A stretch of DNA of 64,000 nt from Deltaproteobacteria bacterium (GTDB lineage: Bacteria > Myxococcota_A > UBA9160 > SMWR01): assembly GCA_019310965.1 (NCBI GenBank), contig JAFDDG010000003.1:1-64000 (forward strand). Direction: 5' to 3'. Positions within the stretch are counted from its first letter, which is position 1. Each line of letters begins with the position of its first letter. The notes under the pieces were generated by a model. That model worked only from the letters and a program-made list of their open reading frames with translations. It made no database searches and was not told where the DNA came from. The translations under genes and the position numbers were made by a program. Positions 45,196-53,792 of this stretch are shown here, one piece after another.

Positions 45196-45416
45196 GATGC
45201 CCTTTCCTGGTTGCCGGTGAGCATGCCATCCATGCAAACGAGCGGGCAAGTGCGGCAATCAGCTCGACACGCGGTTGTGCGACCCCTGGCCTGCTAACAT
45301 TGGCGCGCTGCGGCGCGCGGAGGCGAACGCAGGCGCACGATCTGGGCGTTCCGTCGACGAGTTGGATCGTGTCGCAGGGTAAGACTGGAACGCGACTGGG
45401 TTGCGACTCGGCATCG

Positions 45417-47144
45417 ATGCATATGTTCATCGACATCGCTCGCGGCTGCCCCAGGCGCACCGCGCTGATGGTCGTATTCCTTCTCGTAGGAGTCGGTGCC
45501 GAAGCGGTCGGGCTCTCGGCGCTTCTGCCACTGCTGTCGCTGTTGGTGGGGGAAGACGCTTCCGGGGGGGGCCAGAGTCGTCTGCAAGAGGTCGTGGTGG
45601 AGTCCCTCGCCTGGTTCGGCGTCGCATCGACCCTCGGTAACCTGCTCTCGTTCTTCGTGCTGGCGGCCATCGTTCAGAGCGGCGTGATGTTGCTGGCGAA
45701 GCGCTATATCGGATTCACCGCGGTGAAGATGGCCACGGACCTGCGGCTGGCGCTGCTGGGCGCCCTCGCCGAAGCGCGTTGGGGCTATTTTTCACGGCAA
45801 ACGATCGGAGCCGTCAGCAGCGCGATGGCGTCCGAGGCCGGACGCGCCTCCCAAGCGTACGTGGCGGGCGGCACGATGATCTCGCTGGCTCTGCAGGCGA
45901 CGGTCTACTCGGTACTGGCCTTCGTGGTGTCGTGGCGGTTCAGCTTGGTCGCCTTGGGCGCCGCGATGGTGTCGTTCTACCCGGTGCGCTTCTTCAACCG
46001 GCTCACTCGCAAGGCGGGGCGCAAGCAGACGCAGTTCATGCGCTCGTTGGTGCGGCAGCTGACCCAGAGCCTGCAGGCCGTGAAACCTCTCAAGGCCATG
46101 TCGCGAGAAGCGCGACTCGGAGCCCTGCTCGAGCGCGATGCGAAGCACCTGGATCGCGCGCTCCGCAAGCACGTGCTGGCGAGCGAGGGGCGCAAGGCGG
46201 TGCAGTATCCGCTCAACGCGCTCTTCGCGTCGTTGGCGATCTACGCTGCCGCTACCTACGGCGACGTGCCGTTGGCGGAGTTGGGCGTCCTGGCAGTGCT
46301 CTTGACCAGCACGTTTTCGAATGCGAGCAAGGCGCAGCGGCAGTATCAAGCGATGTGCGCTGGCGAGAGCGCCTACTGGGATCTCCGCGATCGCATCGAG
46401 CGAGCCGAGGGGGAGTGCGAGGAGACGAGCGGCTCGTGTGCTCCAGTGTTCGAGCACAGCATCGAGTTCGCCGACGTCGTGTTCGGCTACGGTGACACGC
46501 GCGTGCTGAAAGGGGTCTCGTTCGCGATCCCCGCTGGCTGCATCACGGCGTTGATCGGCACTTCGGGTGCGGGCAAGACGAGTCTCGTCGATCTGGTGTG
46601 CGCGCTGAACCGGCCCGACGCCGGAAGTATCACCGTCGACGGTGTGCCGCTTCACGAGCTCGATCTCGTCGGCTGGCGCCGTAGCATCGGCTACGTCCCC
46701 CAGGACATGTTCCTCCTGCACGAGAGCGTGCGGCTCAACGTCACGCTCGGCGAGGAGTTCAGCGATGTCGATGTCGAGACCGCGCTGCGGCGCGCCGGCG
46801 CCTGGGGCTTCGTGTCGCAGCTGGCGGAGGGCATTGAAACCGTCGTCGGGGAGGGTGGCTCCCGGCTCTCCGGTGGGCAGCGCCAGCGCATCTCCATCGC
46901 GCGGGCGCTGGTGCACGATCCGCAGCTTCTGATCCTCGACGAGGCTACCTCGGGGCTCGACCCGGAAACCGAGGCGACGGTCTGGAACTCGTTGCTGCGC
47001 TTGCGTGGGGACATCACGATCCTGGCGATCTCGCACCAGCCGTTGTTGATGTCGGTGGCTGATCACGTCTACCGCGTCGAGGCGGGTGAGGTCTCGCCGG
47101 ACGACATCGCGGCTGTGCCCGCGGCTGTGGCTCGGCCGGTGTAG
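45417..47144 (+). CDS. ABC exporter, fused membrane and ATP-binding domains
   Basis: This 575-residue half-transporter joins a six-helix membrane domain (about 10-320) to an ATPase. Walker A is GTSGAGKTS, the signature is LSGGQRQRISIARAL and Walker B is LLILDEATSGLD; a switch histidine follows near ILAISHQP. It resembles MsbA/PglK type lipid or glycolipid flippases and would work as a homodimer in the inner membrane. I chose the ATG at 45417, followed by a second ATG two codons later; the longer open frame starts in a region with no sign of coding. The 221-base region upstream shows no other feature. Confidence 0.88.
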   Translation: MHMFIDIARGCPRRTALMVVFLLVGVGAEAVGLSALLPLLSLLVGEDASGGGQSRLQEVVVESLAWFGVASTLGNLLSFFVLAAIVQSGVMLLAKRYIGFTAVKMATDLRLALLGALAEARWGYFSRQTIGAVSSAMASEAGRASQAYVAGGTMISLALQATVYSVLAFVVSWRFSLVALGAAMVSFYPVRFFNRLTRKAGRKQTQFMRSLVRQLTQSLQAVKPLKAMSREARLGALLERDAKHLDRALRKHVLASEGRKAVQYPLNALFASLAIYAAATYGDVPLAELGVLAVLLTSTFSNASKAQRQYQAMCAGESAYWDLRDRIERAEGECEETSGSCAPVFEHSIEFADVVFGYGDTRVLKGVSFAIPAGCITALIGTSGAGKTSLVDLVCALNRPDAGSITVDGVPLHELDLVGWRRSIGYVPQDMFLLHESVRLNVTLGEEFSDVDVETALRRAGAWGFVSQLAEGIETVVGEGGSRLSGGQRQRISIARALVHDPQLLILDEATSGLDPETEATVWNSLLRLRGDITILAISHQPLLMSVADHVYRVEAGEVSPDDIAAVPAAVARPV

Positions 47145-47159
47145 GGCGGCGAGACGGGT

Positions 47160-47960
47160 CTAGACGCAGTCCGCCGTCCCGCCGTCGATGCGAACGTTTG
47201 CGCCGTTGATGTAGGCGGCGTGGTGGCTGGCGAGAAATGCGACCAGGTGGCCGACTTCTTCGACGGTGCCCAGGCGCCCGGTCGGGTTGGGCATGAAGTC
47301 GCTCGACGCGCGGCGCTGGATTTCGTCCCAGTCGTCGCCCCAACCCTGTTTCGCAGCGCGACGCTCCAGGCTGGCCCGCACTTCCGCAGTGGCGAGCATG
47401 CCGGGACTGATGGTGTTGACGGTGATGCCGCTGCCGGCGAGCTCCTTGGCGAGGCTGACTGTCATGTTGGCGAGGCTGGCTTTGGCCGCGTAGTAGCCGG
47501 GCATCTGCGCGCGCGGCCGCTCGCCGCCGACGGTGCCGAGAAAGAGCACCCGGCCCCAATGGCGCTTCCGCATGCCCGGCACCAGGTGTCGCACCATGCG
47601 CGCGCCCGAGAGCACGTTGGTGTGGAACATGTCGAGCCAGTCCGTCTCGTCCGCTTCGAGCCAGCTGCGTCCCGCCGCGGCGCCGTAGTTGTTGACGAGT
47701 ACGTCGACGCGGCCGGCCTGGGCCAGGGCAGACTCCGCGGCTGCGCGAGCGCCGACCTCGGTGCGCACGTCGCCGCACGCCACCCACGCTTCGCCGCCGG
47801 CGGCGCGCAGCTCCTCGGCGATCGGCTCGGCTTGGCCGGGCTCGAGGCCGTGCACGACGACGCGCGCGCCTTCGCCGGCGAGTACGCGGGCGATGCCGGC
47901 CCCGGTCCCGCGGTAGCTGCCGGTGACCAGTGCCACCTTTTCTTCGAGATTCAGTTCCAT
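47160..47960 (-). CDS. SDR family oxidoreductase
   Basis: This 266-residue short-chain dehydrogenase has TGSYRGTGAGIA as cofactor loop, NNYGAA near 93 and the YYAAKAS active segment. It resembles FabG-like enzymes with a C-terminal YINGANVRIDGG motif. The arginine in the TGSYRGTG loop may suggest NADP, but this is uncertain. It converges on the ABC exporter with a 15-base gap and its substrate is unknown. It is a candidate for the ketoreductase missing from the synthase operon at 12551-24011, although nothing but family supports this. Confidence 0.83.
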   Translation of the reverse strand: MELNLEEKVALVTGSYRGTGAGIARVLAGEGARVVVHGLEPGQAEPIAEELRAAGGEAWVACGDVRTEVGARAAAESALAQAGRVDVLVNNYGAAAGRSWLEADETDWLDMFHTNVLSGARMVRHLVPGMRKRHWGRVLFLGTVGGERPRAQMPGYYAAKASLANMTVSLAKELAGSGITVNTISPGMLATAEVRASLERRAAKQGWGDDWDEIQRRASSDFMPNPTGRLGTVEEVGHLVAFLASHHAAYINGANVRIDGGTADCV

Positions 47961-48117
47961 GTAGGCCTCGTGAATTCCGGTGAACGGGAGCGCCCGATGC
48001 GTGCCGCATCGGCCGCGGGTCTAGAGTACCGCCACGCGGCCCGGTGGGGCCCGGCACAGCGGGCCGCGTGGCGACGTCCAGAGAGAGAGCTCGGAGGGCG
48101 GCTTCCGCAGGGCGGGG

Positions 48118-49959
48118 CTATTCGGGCAGCGATGCGAAGTCGACGCGCGCTTCGAGCGGGTACTTCCGGCACGCTCCATCGTTGATCTGGGTGTATTCAT
48201 CCGGCGTGAGTGCCATGCTCCACTGCACCATGTTGCGAAAGACCCGGCAGCGCTCCTCGTCGTTGCGCAGACGCGGGTCGGCGACAGCGCGCGCGAGCAC
48301 GTCCGCCGTTCTGATCACGTCGTTGCCGGTGCTGAGAGCCGTGTCGCGCGCCGAATCGAAGCTGAGGTACTTCGGTGCGCCGGCTTTCGGGCTCCACGGC
48401 TTCCACTCGGGTAGGTCGCCGTCGCGTCCGCGTCCCGGCGCAAGCGTGTAGGCGAAGTTCGACCAGTAGGAGCGCATCTGTCGCGAGAGCTCTGCGGCCG
48501 ACTCCAGATCCTCGAAGAGCAAGCGGCCGGCGAAGCCGAGATCCGTCAGTCCGAAGACGAAGGGCAGCTCCAGCCCGTGTGCCGCGCCCAGGAGCTCCGA
48601 GAGATCCAGGCCGAGCAGCGTCGGCTCCTCGTCCCAGTCGAAGCGATACGCCCAGACGCTGTCGCCCTGTACGCGGTGCATGGCGGCGATGGGTTCGTCG
48701 GCTCCCTGTGCGCGCCACACGAGGCCACCGTACTCGCCCTCGATGTCGTAGAGGCGCTCGTCGGTGATGTGCGTGGGGATGCCGAAGGTGCGCGAGACGT
48801 GCGGTGATGTGAGCGCGAAGAAGAGCTTGCTCTCCTCTCGATTGGTGCCTGCGATGACGGGCACCGCGTTGTAGGCGCCGGGTGTCGCGAAGGCGTCGAG
48901 CGGCTCGCGGTTCGGGATCACGGTGCCATCGCGGATCACTGTCGGCGAAATGTAGATGGGCATGGTGCGATCGCCGATGGAGGCGACGAAGGGCGCGAGG
49001 ATCTCCTCCCCCGATTGTCCGCGCAGGAAGCGGACGATGGCTTTCTCGGACATATTCGCCGCCAGCCTCTTCGCCCCGTCGCGATCCTCGGCTTCGCCCG
49101 CCTGCTGGAGCAGGGCCACCAGCAGCTCGCTCGAGCTGCCGCCGAGGCCGGGGTCTTCGGCATCCGTGAACGCTTCGGCCTGGTTGCGGGTCATGCTGCT
49201 CGGCACCCCGCTCTGGGCGACGGCGGAGTGGAAGAGGCCGCGCGCGACTGGCGACAGGAGCAGTGAGAAGACGTCGATACCTCCGGCCGACTCGCCGAAG
49301 ATCGTGACGCGCCCGGGGTTCCCACCGAAGCTCGCAATGTTCTCGTGCACCCATTCGAGTGCGCGAATCATGTCGAGGGTGCCGAAATTGCCCGATGCGT
49401 CCATGCGCGACTCGGCGCGCGCCCGCAGCGCCGGGTGGGAGAACCAACCCAGTACGCCGAGCCGGTAGTTGATGGTGACGACGACGACCCGATTCTCAGC
49501 CACCAATCGCGACGGGTCGAGCTGATTGCCGGCGCCCATCGTGTTGCCACCGCCGTGGATCCAGAACATCACCGGCAGCAGTTCGCTCCGCGCCAGCGCA
49601 TCTGTCGGTGCGAATACATCGAGGTAGAGGCAGTCCTCGCTGCCGAGCACCGGGTCGCCACCGGCCTGCAGGCACTCCGAGCCCGAGGCCAGCGCTTCGA
49701 GGGTGCCCTCCCAGGCGTCTGGCCGCCTGGCCGCGCGCCAGCGCAGCTCTCCCACCGGGGGCCTGGCGAAGGGGATGCCGCGCCAGGCGTGCACGTCGTC
49801 GGCCTCCGAGGTCGAGCCCACCAGGGTGCCCTGAGCGATCGTGAGCTCCGTCTCCGGTGAGGGGCCGGGTGTCGCCTCGCCGCAGCCGAGCGCGAGCCAG
49901 CTGGCGGCCAGCGCTGCGAAGAGGATGCTTGCTGTCTCATGCGTTCGGGTCGAGTTCAT
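48118..49959 (-). CDS. Lipoprotein carboxylesterase (type B)
   Basis: This 613-residue esterase has a lipoprotein signal ending in LALGC and the carboxylesterase type-B fold. The nucleophile is Ser224 in FGESAGG. GIPFARPPVGELRW, SEDCLYLDVFAP and FWIHGGGNTMGAG (oxyanion hole) are further family marks. It should be anchored in the outer or inner membrane and hydrolyse esters in the periplasm or outside. I start at the ATG at 49959, which gives the signal peptide; the upstream part of the frame is not convincing. It follows an amidohydrolase gene by 58 bases, suggesting a shared catabolic unit. Confidence 0.87.
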   Translation of the reverse strand: MNSTRTHETASILFAALAASWLALGCGEATPGPSPETELTIAQGTLVGSTSEADDVHAWRGIPFARPPVGELRWRAARRPDAWEGTLEALASGSECLQAGGDPVLGSEDCLYLDVFAPTDALARSELLPVMFWIHGGGNTMGAGNQLDPSRLVAENRVVVVTINYRLGVLGWFSHPALRARAESRMDASGNFGTLDMIRALEWVHENIASFGGNPGRVTIFGESAGGIDVFSLLLSPVARGLFHSAVAQSGVPSSMTRNQAEAFTDAEDPGLGGSSSELLVALLQQAGEAEDRDGAKRLAANMSEKAIVRFLRGQSGEEILAPFVASIGDRTMPIYISPTVIRDGTVIPNREPLDAFATPGAYNAVPVIAGTNREESKLFFALTSPHVSRTFGIPTHITDERLYDIEGEYGGLVWRAQGADEPIAAMHRVQGDSVWAYRFDWDEEPTLLGLDLSELLGAAHGLELPFVFGLTDLGFAGRLLFEDLESAAELSRQMRSYWSNFAYTLAPGRGRDGDLPEWKPWSPKAGAPKYLSFDSARDTALSTGNDVIRTADVLARAVADPRLRNDEERCRVFRNMVQWSMALTPDEYTQINDGACRKYPLEARVDFASLPE

Positions 49960-50017
49960 CAGTCTGCTCCGAAGCCGGATCGCTGAGGGTCGCGTCCCGA
50001 AGTAGGCCCCAGGGCGC

Positions 50018-50884
50018 TCACGAGTCGAACCCGAGAACCTTGAGCGCGTTGCCACGCAGAAACTTGGGCCAGACGTCGTCCTTGAAGGGCACGTGCGGCA
50101 TGTCGCTCATGATGCGCTCGAGCGACAGGCCCATGGGGAAGTAGCCGGCGTAGATGATCTTGTCCGCGCCTCGCGTGTTTGCGTAGTCGACGATGGCCTT
50201 CGGATAGTACTTGGGCGCGAAGGCCGAGGTCGAATAGTAGAGGTTCGGCCACTTGAGCATCAGCTTCGTGGCGAGCGTCTCCCACGGCTCACAGCCGTGG
50301 CGGGTCACGAAGACGAGCTCCGGGAAGTCGTACATCACCTGGTCGATCAACTCGACGTGCTGGCAGGCCATCGGCACGCGCGGGCCGGGCACGCCGGCGC
50401 ATACGAAGATCGGTACGCCGAGCTCGACGCACTTCGCGTACACCGGGTAGAACTTGGCGTCGTTGATCGGCACCTGCGGGATGCTGCCGCCGGGAAAAGC
50501 GCCGAAGGCGCGCACGCCGAACTCCTCGTGCTGGCGCACCATGTCGCGGATGCAGTCCATGCCGCGGGCGGGGTCGACGTTGCCGGAGGCGATGAAGCGA
50601 TCCGGATGCTTGCGCAGTGCCTCGGCGGCGACCTCGCCCTCGCAGCCGATCAGCCCCTGCTCGATGCCGAAGCGGTCCATCTCGTGGAGCGTGACGTCGA
50701 TGGGGTTGCCTACGCCGTAGAGCTCCTTCGGCACGTTCTTGAACATGTACTCCACGGGGAAGTCGAACTCGTCGCGAGACTCTGCATCCTGGAGCTGGGC
50801 GCGGATGAAGTCGTATTGGGAGAAGTCGGACGCCGGAAAAGCGATCATCGTGTCGATGATTCCAATGTCGTTCGGGAAACCCAT
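50018..50884 (-). CDS. Amidohydrolase-2 family TIM-barrel enzyme
   Basis: This 288-residue protein resembles the amidohydrolase-2 family, which includes decarboxylases and hydrolases of aromatic acids. A late TRHGCEPW segment and a following YSTSAFAPKYY segment fit the barrel positions that bind metal. The usual N-terminal HxH motif is not seen: the first strand reads IIDTMIAFP. This may mean a lost or altered metal site. The substrate is unknown. It precedes the carboxylesterase on the same strand and both may belong to one degradative unit. Confidence 0.75.
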   Translation of the reverse strand: MGFPNDIGIIDTMIAFPASDFSQYDFIRAQLQDAESRDEFDFPVEYMFKNVPKELYGVGNPIDVTLHEMDRFGIEQGLIGCEGEVAAEALRKHPDRFIASGNVDPARGMDCIRDMVRQHEEFGVRAFGAFPGGSIPQVPINDAKFYPVYAKCVELGVPIFVCAGVPGPRVPMACQHVELIDQVMYDFPELVFVTRHGCEPWETLATKLMLKWPNLYYSTSAFAPKYYPKAIVDYANTRGADKIIYAGYFPMGLSLERIMSDMPHVPFKDDVWPKFLRGNALKVLGFDS

Positions 50885-51024
50885 GCGGTTCTCCTGGCCG
50901 TGCTCACGGTCGGCGGATCACTCGAAGCGGAACGGCGCGCACGGGCGCCTGTCGTCGGCGATCGGCCCTTCAACATCGCACAGATCTGCGTGAGGCGGAA
51001 AGACCCTGTTCGCGCGGAGCACCG

Positions 51025-51522
51025 CTAGGCGAGGCCCACCTGGGTGGCGCGGGGCAGCAGGCTGCGGTGGGGTTCGGCGAGCGCGCTCCAGAGCGATTCG
51101 ATCTGGCGGCTGGTGCTGAGGCCGGTCTTGCACCACGTTGCGAAGTGCTCGCAATTGTTGAAGAGGAAATCGAAGCCGCCCTCGCCGAGCCGGCTCTCGG
51201 CGCGGGCGACGACGGCCTCGCGCGAAGTGTCGACGTCGTCGCCGAGTAGACGCCCGGTGCACGCGTCGAGCAGACGCTGAAGCTGCCGGCTGCCGAGGAA
51301 TTCCCAGGCGCCGCGCGGCTCGTGCGGGCGTTCGGTGGCTGCGTAGGGGCGAACGGAGATCGGGTCGCCGCCGCCGAACTCTTCCCAGGTCGCGCGCCGC
51401 ACGACGCAGTGCAGCGGTGTCGGTCCGTTGTAGTGGATCACCCAGCCGTCGCCGCAGTCGATGCCGTGGTGGGTGTAGACGCCGCGAAAGCGGCTGACGA
51501 AGATGTGGTCGCCGAAGGCCAT
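51025..51522 (-). CDS. LRAT-fold (NlpC/P60 superfamily) acyltransferase-like protein
   Basis: This 165-residue protein has the lecithin:retinol acyltransferase signature. GDHIFVSRFRGVYTHHGIDCGDGWVIHY gives His18 and His30, with the 12-residue spacing of the human enzyme (His60, His72), and FNNCEHFATWCKTG gives the nucleophile Cys124. Human LRAT and HRASLS enzymes move acyl chains from phospholipids; bacterial members are mostly uncharacterised. Here it lacks a membrane anchor. Its promoter region holds a palindrome, so expression is probably regulated. Confidence 0.85.
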   Translation of the reverse strand: MAFGDHIFVSRFRGVYTHHGIDCGDGWVIHYNGPTPLHCVVRRATWEEFGGGDPISVRPYAATERPHEPRGAWEFLGSRQLQRLLDACTGRLLGDDVDTSREAVVARAESRLGEGGFDFLFNNCEHFATWCKTGLSTSRQIESLWSALAEPHRSLLPRATQVGLA

Positions 51523-51552
51523 GCGTCTCGTCCAGCGGGGCAGTGGAATTAG

Positions 51553-51566
51553 TAGACTGTAGTCTA
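51553..51566. promoter_or_regulatory. Operator-like palindrome overlapping the LRAT promoter
   Basis: TAGACT and AGTCTA are perfect complements separated by GT. The site covers the predicted -10 element of the LRAT promoter, an arrangement expected for a dimeric repressor such as TetR or MarR types. No regulator gene lies beside it. Confidence 0.5.
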
Positions 51567-51584
51567 AATTTTTACATCAATCAA
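51556..51584 (-). promoter_or_regulatory. Predicted promoter of the LRAT gene
   Basis: On the minus strand TTGATT (51584-51579) and TACAGT (51561-51556) are 17 bases apart, each matching four of six consensus bases. The predicted transcript starts about 25-30 bases before the ATG at 51522. The region is a short AT-rich island in otherwise GC-rich DNA. Confidence 0.45.
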
Positions 51585-51756
51585 ATTTAAAACTCGACAC
51601 GGGCCCCCAACCAAAAGGGGGGGATACCGTGAAGACCAGAGCCGTCTCCACGGCCGGCTCGGAACCTGTCGTGTACGATGCCCGCCCCGGTGGCTCGCGA
51701 CGTCTCGGGCGTTTCCGCCAGTCTGTGATCGCGCCCCGAGGCCGAGGAGGTTTCCC

Positions 51757-52722
51757 ATGTCCAAGCTCCACTCACTCGCCGATGTCACACCGGCGCTCTC
51801 CCTGCAGCCGCTCAACTTTGCGGCTCAGGATCCCGGCGTCGGCGGCTGGCAGCCGTTGCTGGATCAGGGGCGCGCCGCCGATGCCGCGGGCATCGATCGG
51901 CTCGTCGTCTCGGACCACGTGATCCTCGGCGAGAACCTCGAGGCCTACAGCGACCCGAAGCTCGGCGGCATGGTCGGTGCCCAGCAGCCCACCGGTCCGG
52001 ATGGCCAATGGCTCGACCCGCTCACCGTCATCTCCATGTGGGCGGCGCTCACGACCCACACGCGCTTCATGACGGGCATCCTGATTGCCGGGCTGCGACG
52101 CCCGGCGAATCTCGCCAAGCAGACTGCGACCATCGATGTGCTGAGTCACGGACGCCTCGATCTCGGCGTCGGTGTCGGTTGGCAACGCGAGGAGTACGAG
52201 GCCAATGGCGTGCCCCACGCCCACCGCGGTGCGCGCCTGGACCAGACCCTGGAGATCTGCCAGCGGCTGTGGACCGAGGAGCCGGCTGCTTATGCTTCCG
52301 AGGAGGTCAGCTTCGAGAAGGTCCACTGCAACCCCAAACCGCTGCAGCCGGGCGGCGTGCCGCTCTGGATCAGCGGCACGCTCAACCCGAACGTGTTGAA
52401 GCGCATCGCTCGCTTCGGCAGCGGCTGGATTCCGTGGGGGCCGGATACGATGAACCCGATCGCGGGGCTCGCGCGCATCCGGCAGGCGCTGGAGGCGGCC
52501 GGCCGTGACGCGAGTGGCTTCCAGGTGTCGAGCTATCTGCAGCTGACCCAGGGCGACGGCGGGTCGATCGATGCGGAGCAGACGATGGCCGCCGTCCCGG
52601 CGATGCTGGAGGCGGGCATCACCGACTTCCGCGTGACGTTGAACCTGCCGAAGGAGCTGGCGGCCTGTCAGGACATGCTGGCGCCGCTGGTTCAGGCGTT
52701 CCGAAAGGCCGTGGGTCGCTAG
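51757..52722 (+). CDS. Luciferase-like (LLM class) oxidoreductase
   Basis: This 321-residue TIM-barrel protein resembles F420-dependent members of the luciferase-like superfamily (TGILIAGLRRPANLAKQTATIDVLSHGRLDLGVGVGWQREEYEANG near residues 105-150, in which the glycine-rich loop is diagnostic). It is distinct from the enzyme at 2582-3610. It should oxidise or reduce an unknown organic substrate with F420 or flavin. GAGGAGG precedes the ATG. It is divergent from the LRAT gene across a 234-base region. Confidence 0.85.
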   Translation: MSKLHSLADVTPALSLQPLNFAAQDPGVGGWQPLLDQGRAADAAGIDRLVVSDHVILGENLEAYSDPKLGGMVGAQQPTGPDGQWLDPLTVISMWAALTTHTRFMTGILIAGLRRPANLAKQTATIDVLSHGRLDLGVGVGWQREEYEANGVPHAHRGARLDQTLEICQRLWTEEPAAYASEEVSFEKVHCNPKPLQPGGVPLWISGTLNPNVLKRIARFGSGWIPWGPDTMNPIAGLARIRQALEAAGRDASGFQVSSYLQLTQGDGGSIDAEQTMAAVPAMLEAGITDFRVTLNLPKELAACQDMLAPLVQAFRKAVGR

Positions 52723-52840
52723 GTGTCAAATTCAGGAGCGTTGGTCACCTGAGGTGACCTCCGGAGAGAATGGGCCTGTCTCATCGGTTGGGCGAGGGCC
52801 CAACAGTCTCGATGTTTCGACCATGGATGCGCTGGTACGT

Positions 52841-53704
52841 TCACTCCGCCAGCACGAACGCCGTCACCGCGTCGCGGAAGCCGTCGGGGTTGTCCGTCAT
52901 CACTGAGTGGCCCGCCTGCGGCACCACCGCGAGCTTTCCGTTCTGCAGCTCGTCGTCGACCATGCGGTCGGCGACGTCTGGGGAGAGGATGTCGGATGCG
53001 GCGCCGCGCACCACGAGGGTGGGGCAGGGCACCTTGCGCAGGGCGTCCCACTGCTGCTGGATGGAGGCCTCTTCGAACTCCTCTGCGTCCGCGCCGTCAC
53101 CCTGCATCACGCCGCGCCATTTCGGGTCCTGCTTCAGCACGAGTTTGCCGTCCTCGCGCTGCTTGCTGCCGTGGAGGGCCATGCGTCCGATCGCTTCGGC
53201 GGTGGCTGCGGGGTAGTGGAGCGAGAGCAGGCGCGCGTACTCGTCCAGGCTGCCGAACACCGGTTCCATGTTCGCGACCGTTTCGTCGCGGATGCGCAGG
53301 GAGCCGCGGGCGTCGATCTCGGGGCCGATGTCGACGAGCACGAGGCCGGCGAGGCGCTCCGGGTGGCGGCCGGCAAAGAAAGTCGAGACGCGGCCGCCCA
53401 GCGAGTGGCCGATCAGAACGAAGCGGTCGATCTCGAGGGCCGCGGTCACGGCCTCTACGTCATCGGCGAGTCTCTCGTAGTCGTAGTTGCCGTCCGGGTC
53501 CCACGCGGAGTCGCCGTGGCCGCGGTGGTCGAGGGCGAGGGTGCGGTAGTAGGGGGCGACACTCGGGGCGAAGTCATCCCAGATGTGGGCTTCGTTGCCG
53601 AAGCCGTGGAGCAGGAGGAGCGGCACGCCCTCGCGGCTCCATTCGAGCAGGTTGAGATCGAGCCCGGTGGAGCCGGTGAGGGTGCGCGGGGTCGGGGATG
53701 CCAT
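52841..53704 (-). CDS. Alpha/beta hydrolase
   Basis: This 287-residue hydrolase has the nucleophile Ser101 in IGHSLGG, an oxyanion-hole LLHGFGN segment near 33 and the catalytic His in AGHSVM near the end. The acidic residue should lie in the RGAASDILSPD segment. It resembles esterases or C-C bond hydrolases of aromatic degradation; the substrate is unknown. I start at the ATG at 53704, which has AGGA at good spacing, over one three codons earlier that has no room for a ribosome-binding site. The 118-base gap before the next gene downstream is empty. Confidence 0.85.
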   Translation of the reverse strand: MASPTPRTLTGSTGLDLNLLEWSREGVPLLLLHGFGNEAHIWDDFAPSVAPYYRTLALDHRGHGDSAWDPDGNYDYERLADDVEAVTAALEIDRFVLIGHSLGGRVSTFFAGRHPERLAGLVLVDIGPEIDARGSLRIRDETVANMEPVFGSLDEYARLLSLHYPAATAEAIGRMALHGSKQREDGKLVLKQDPKWRGVMQGDGADAEEFEEASIQQQWDALRKVPCPTLVVRGAASDILSPDVADRMVDDELQNGKLAVVPQAGHSVMTDNPDGFRDAVTAFVLAE

Positions 53705-53792
53705 GGCACCCATCCTAATACGCGCGGCCGGTGCTTGGTATCGGAGTGTCGAGCTCTTGCGAAAATCTCCGACTCCTCGATCCTAGGCGGCG

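Noticed and set aside
50020-50040. GAGTCGAACCCGAG pattern like a reverse-strand T arm
   Set aside because: It lies in the 3' end of the amidohydrolase gene and does not fold into a tRNA arm.
51604-51621. C-run/G-run hairpin between the LRAT and luciferase-like genes
   Set aside because: Only 5 bp of stem and no gene ends there, so a terminator is not supported.
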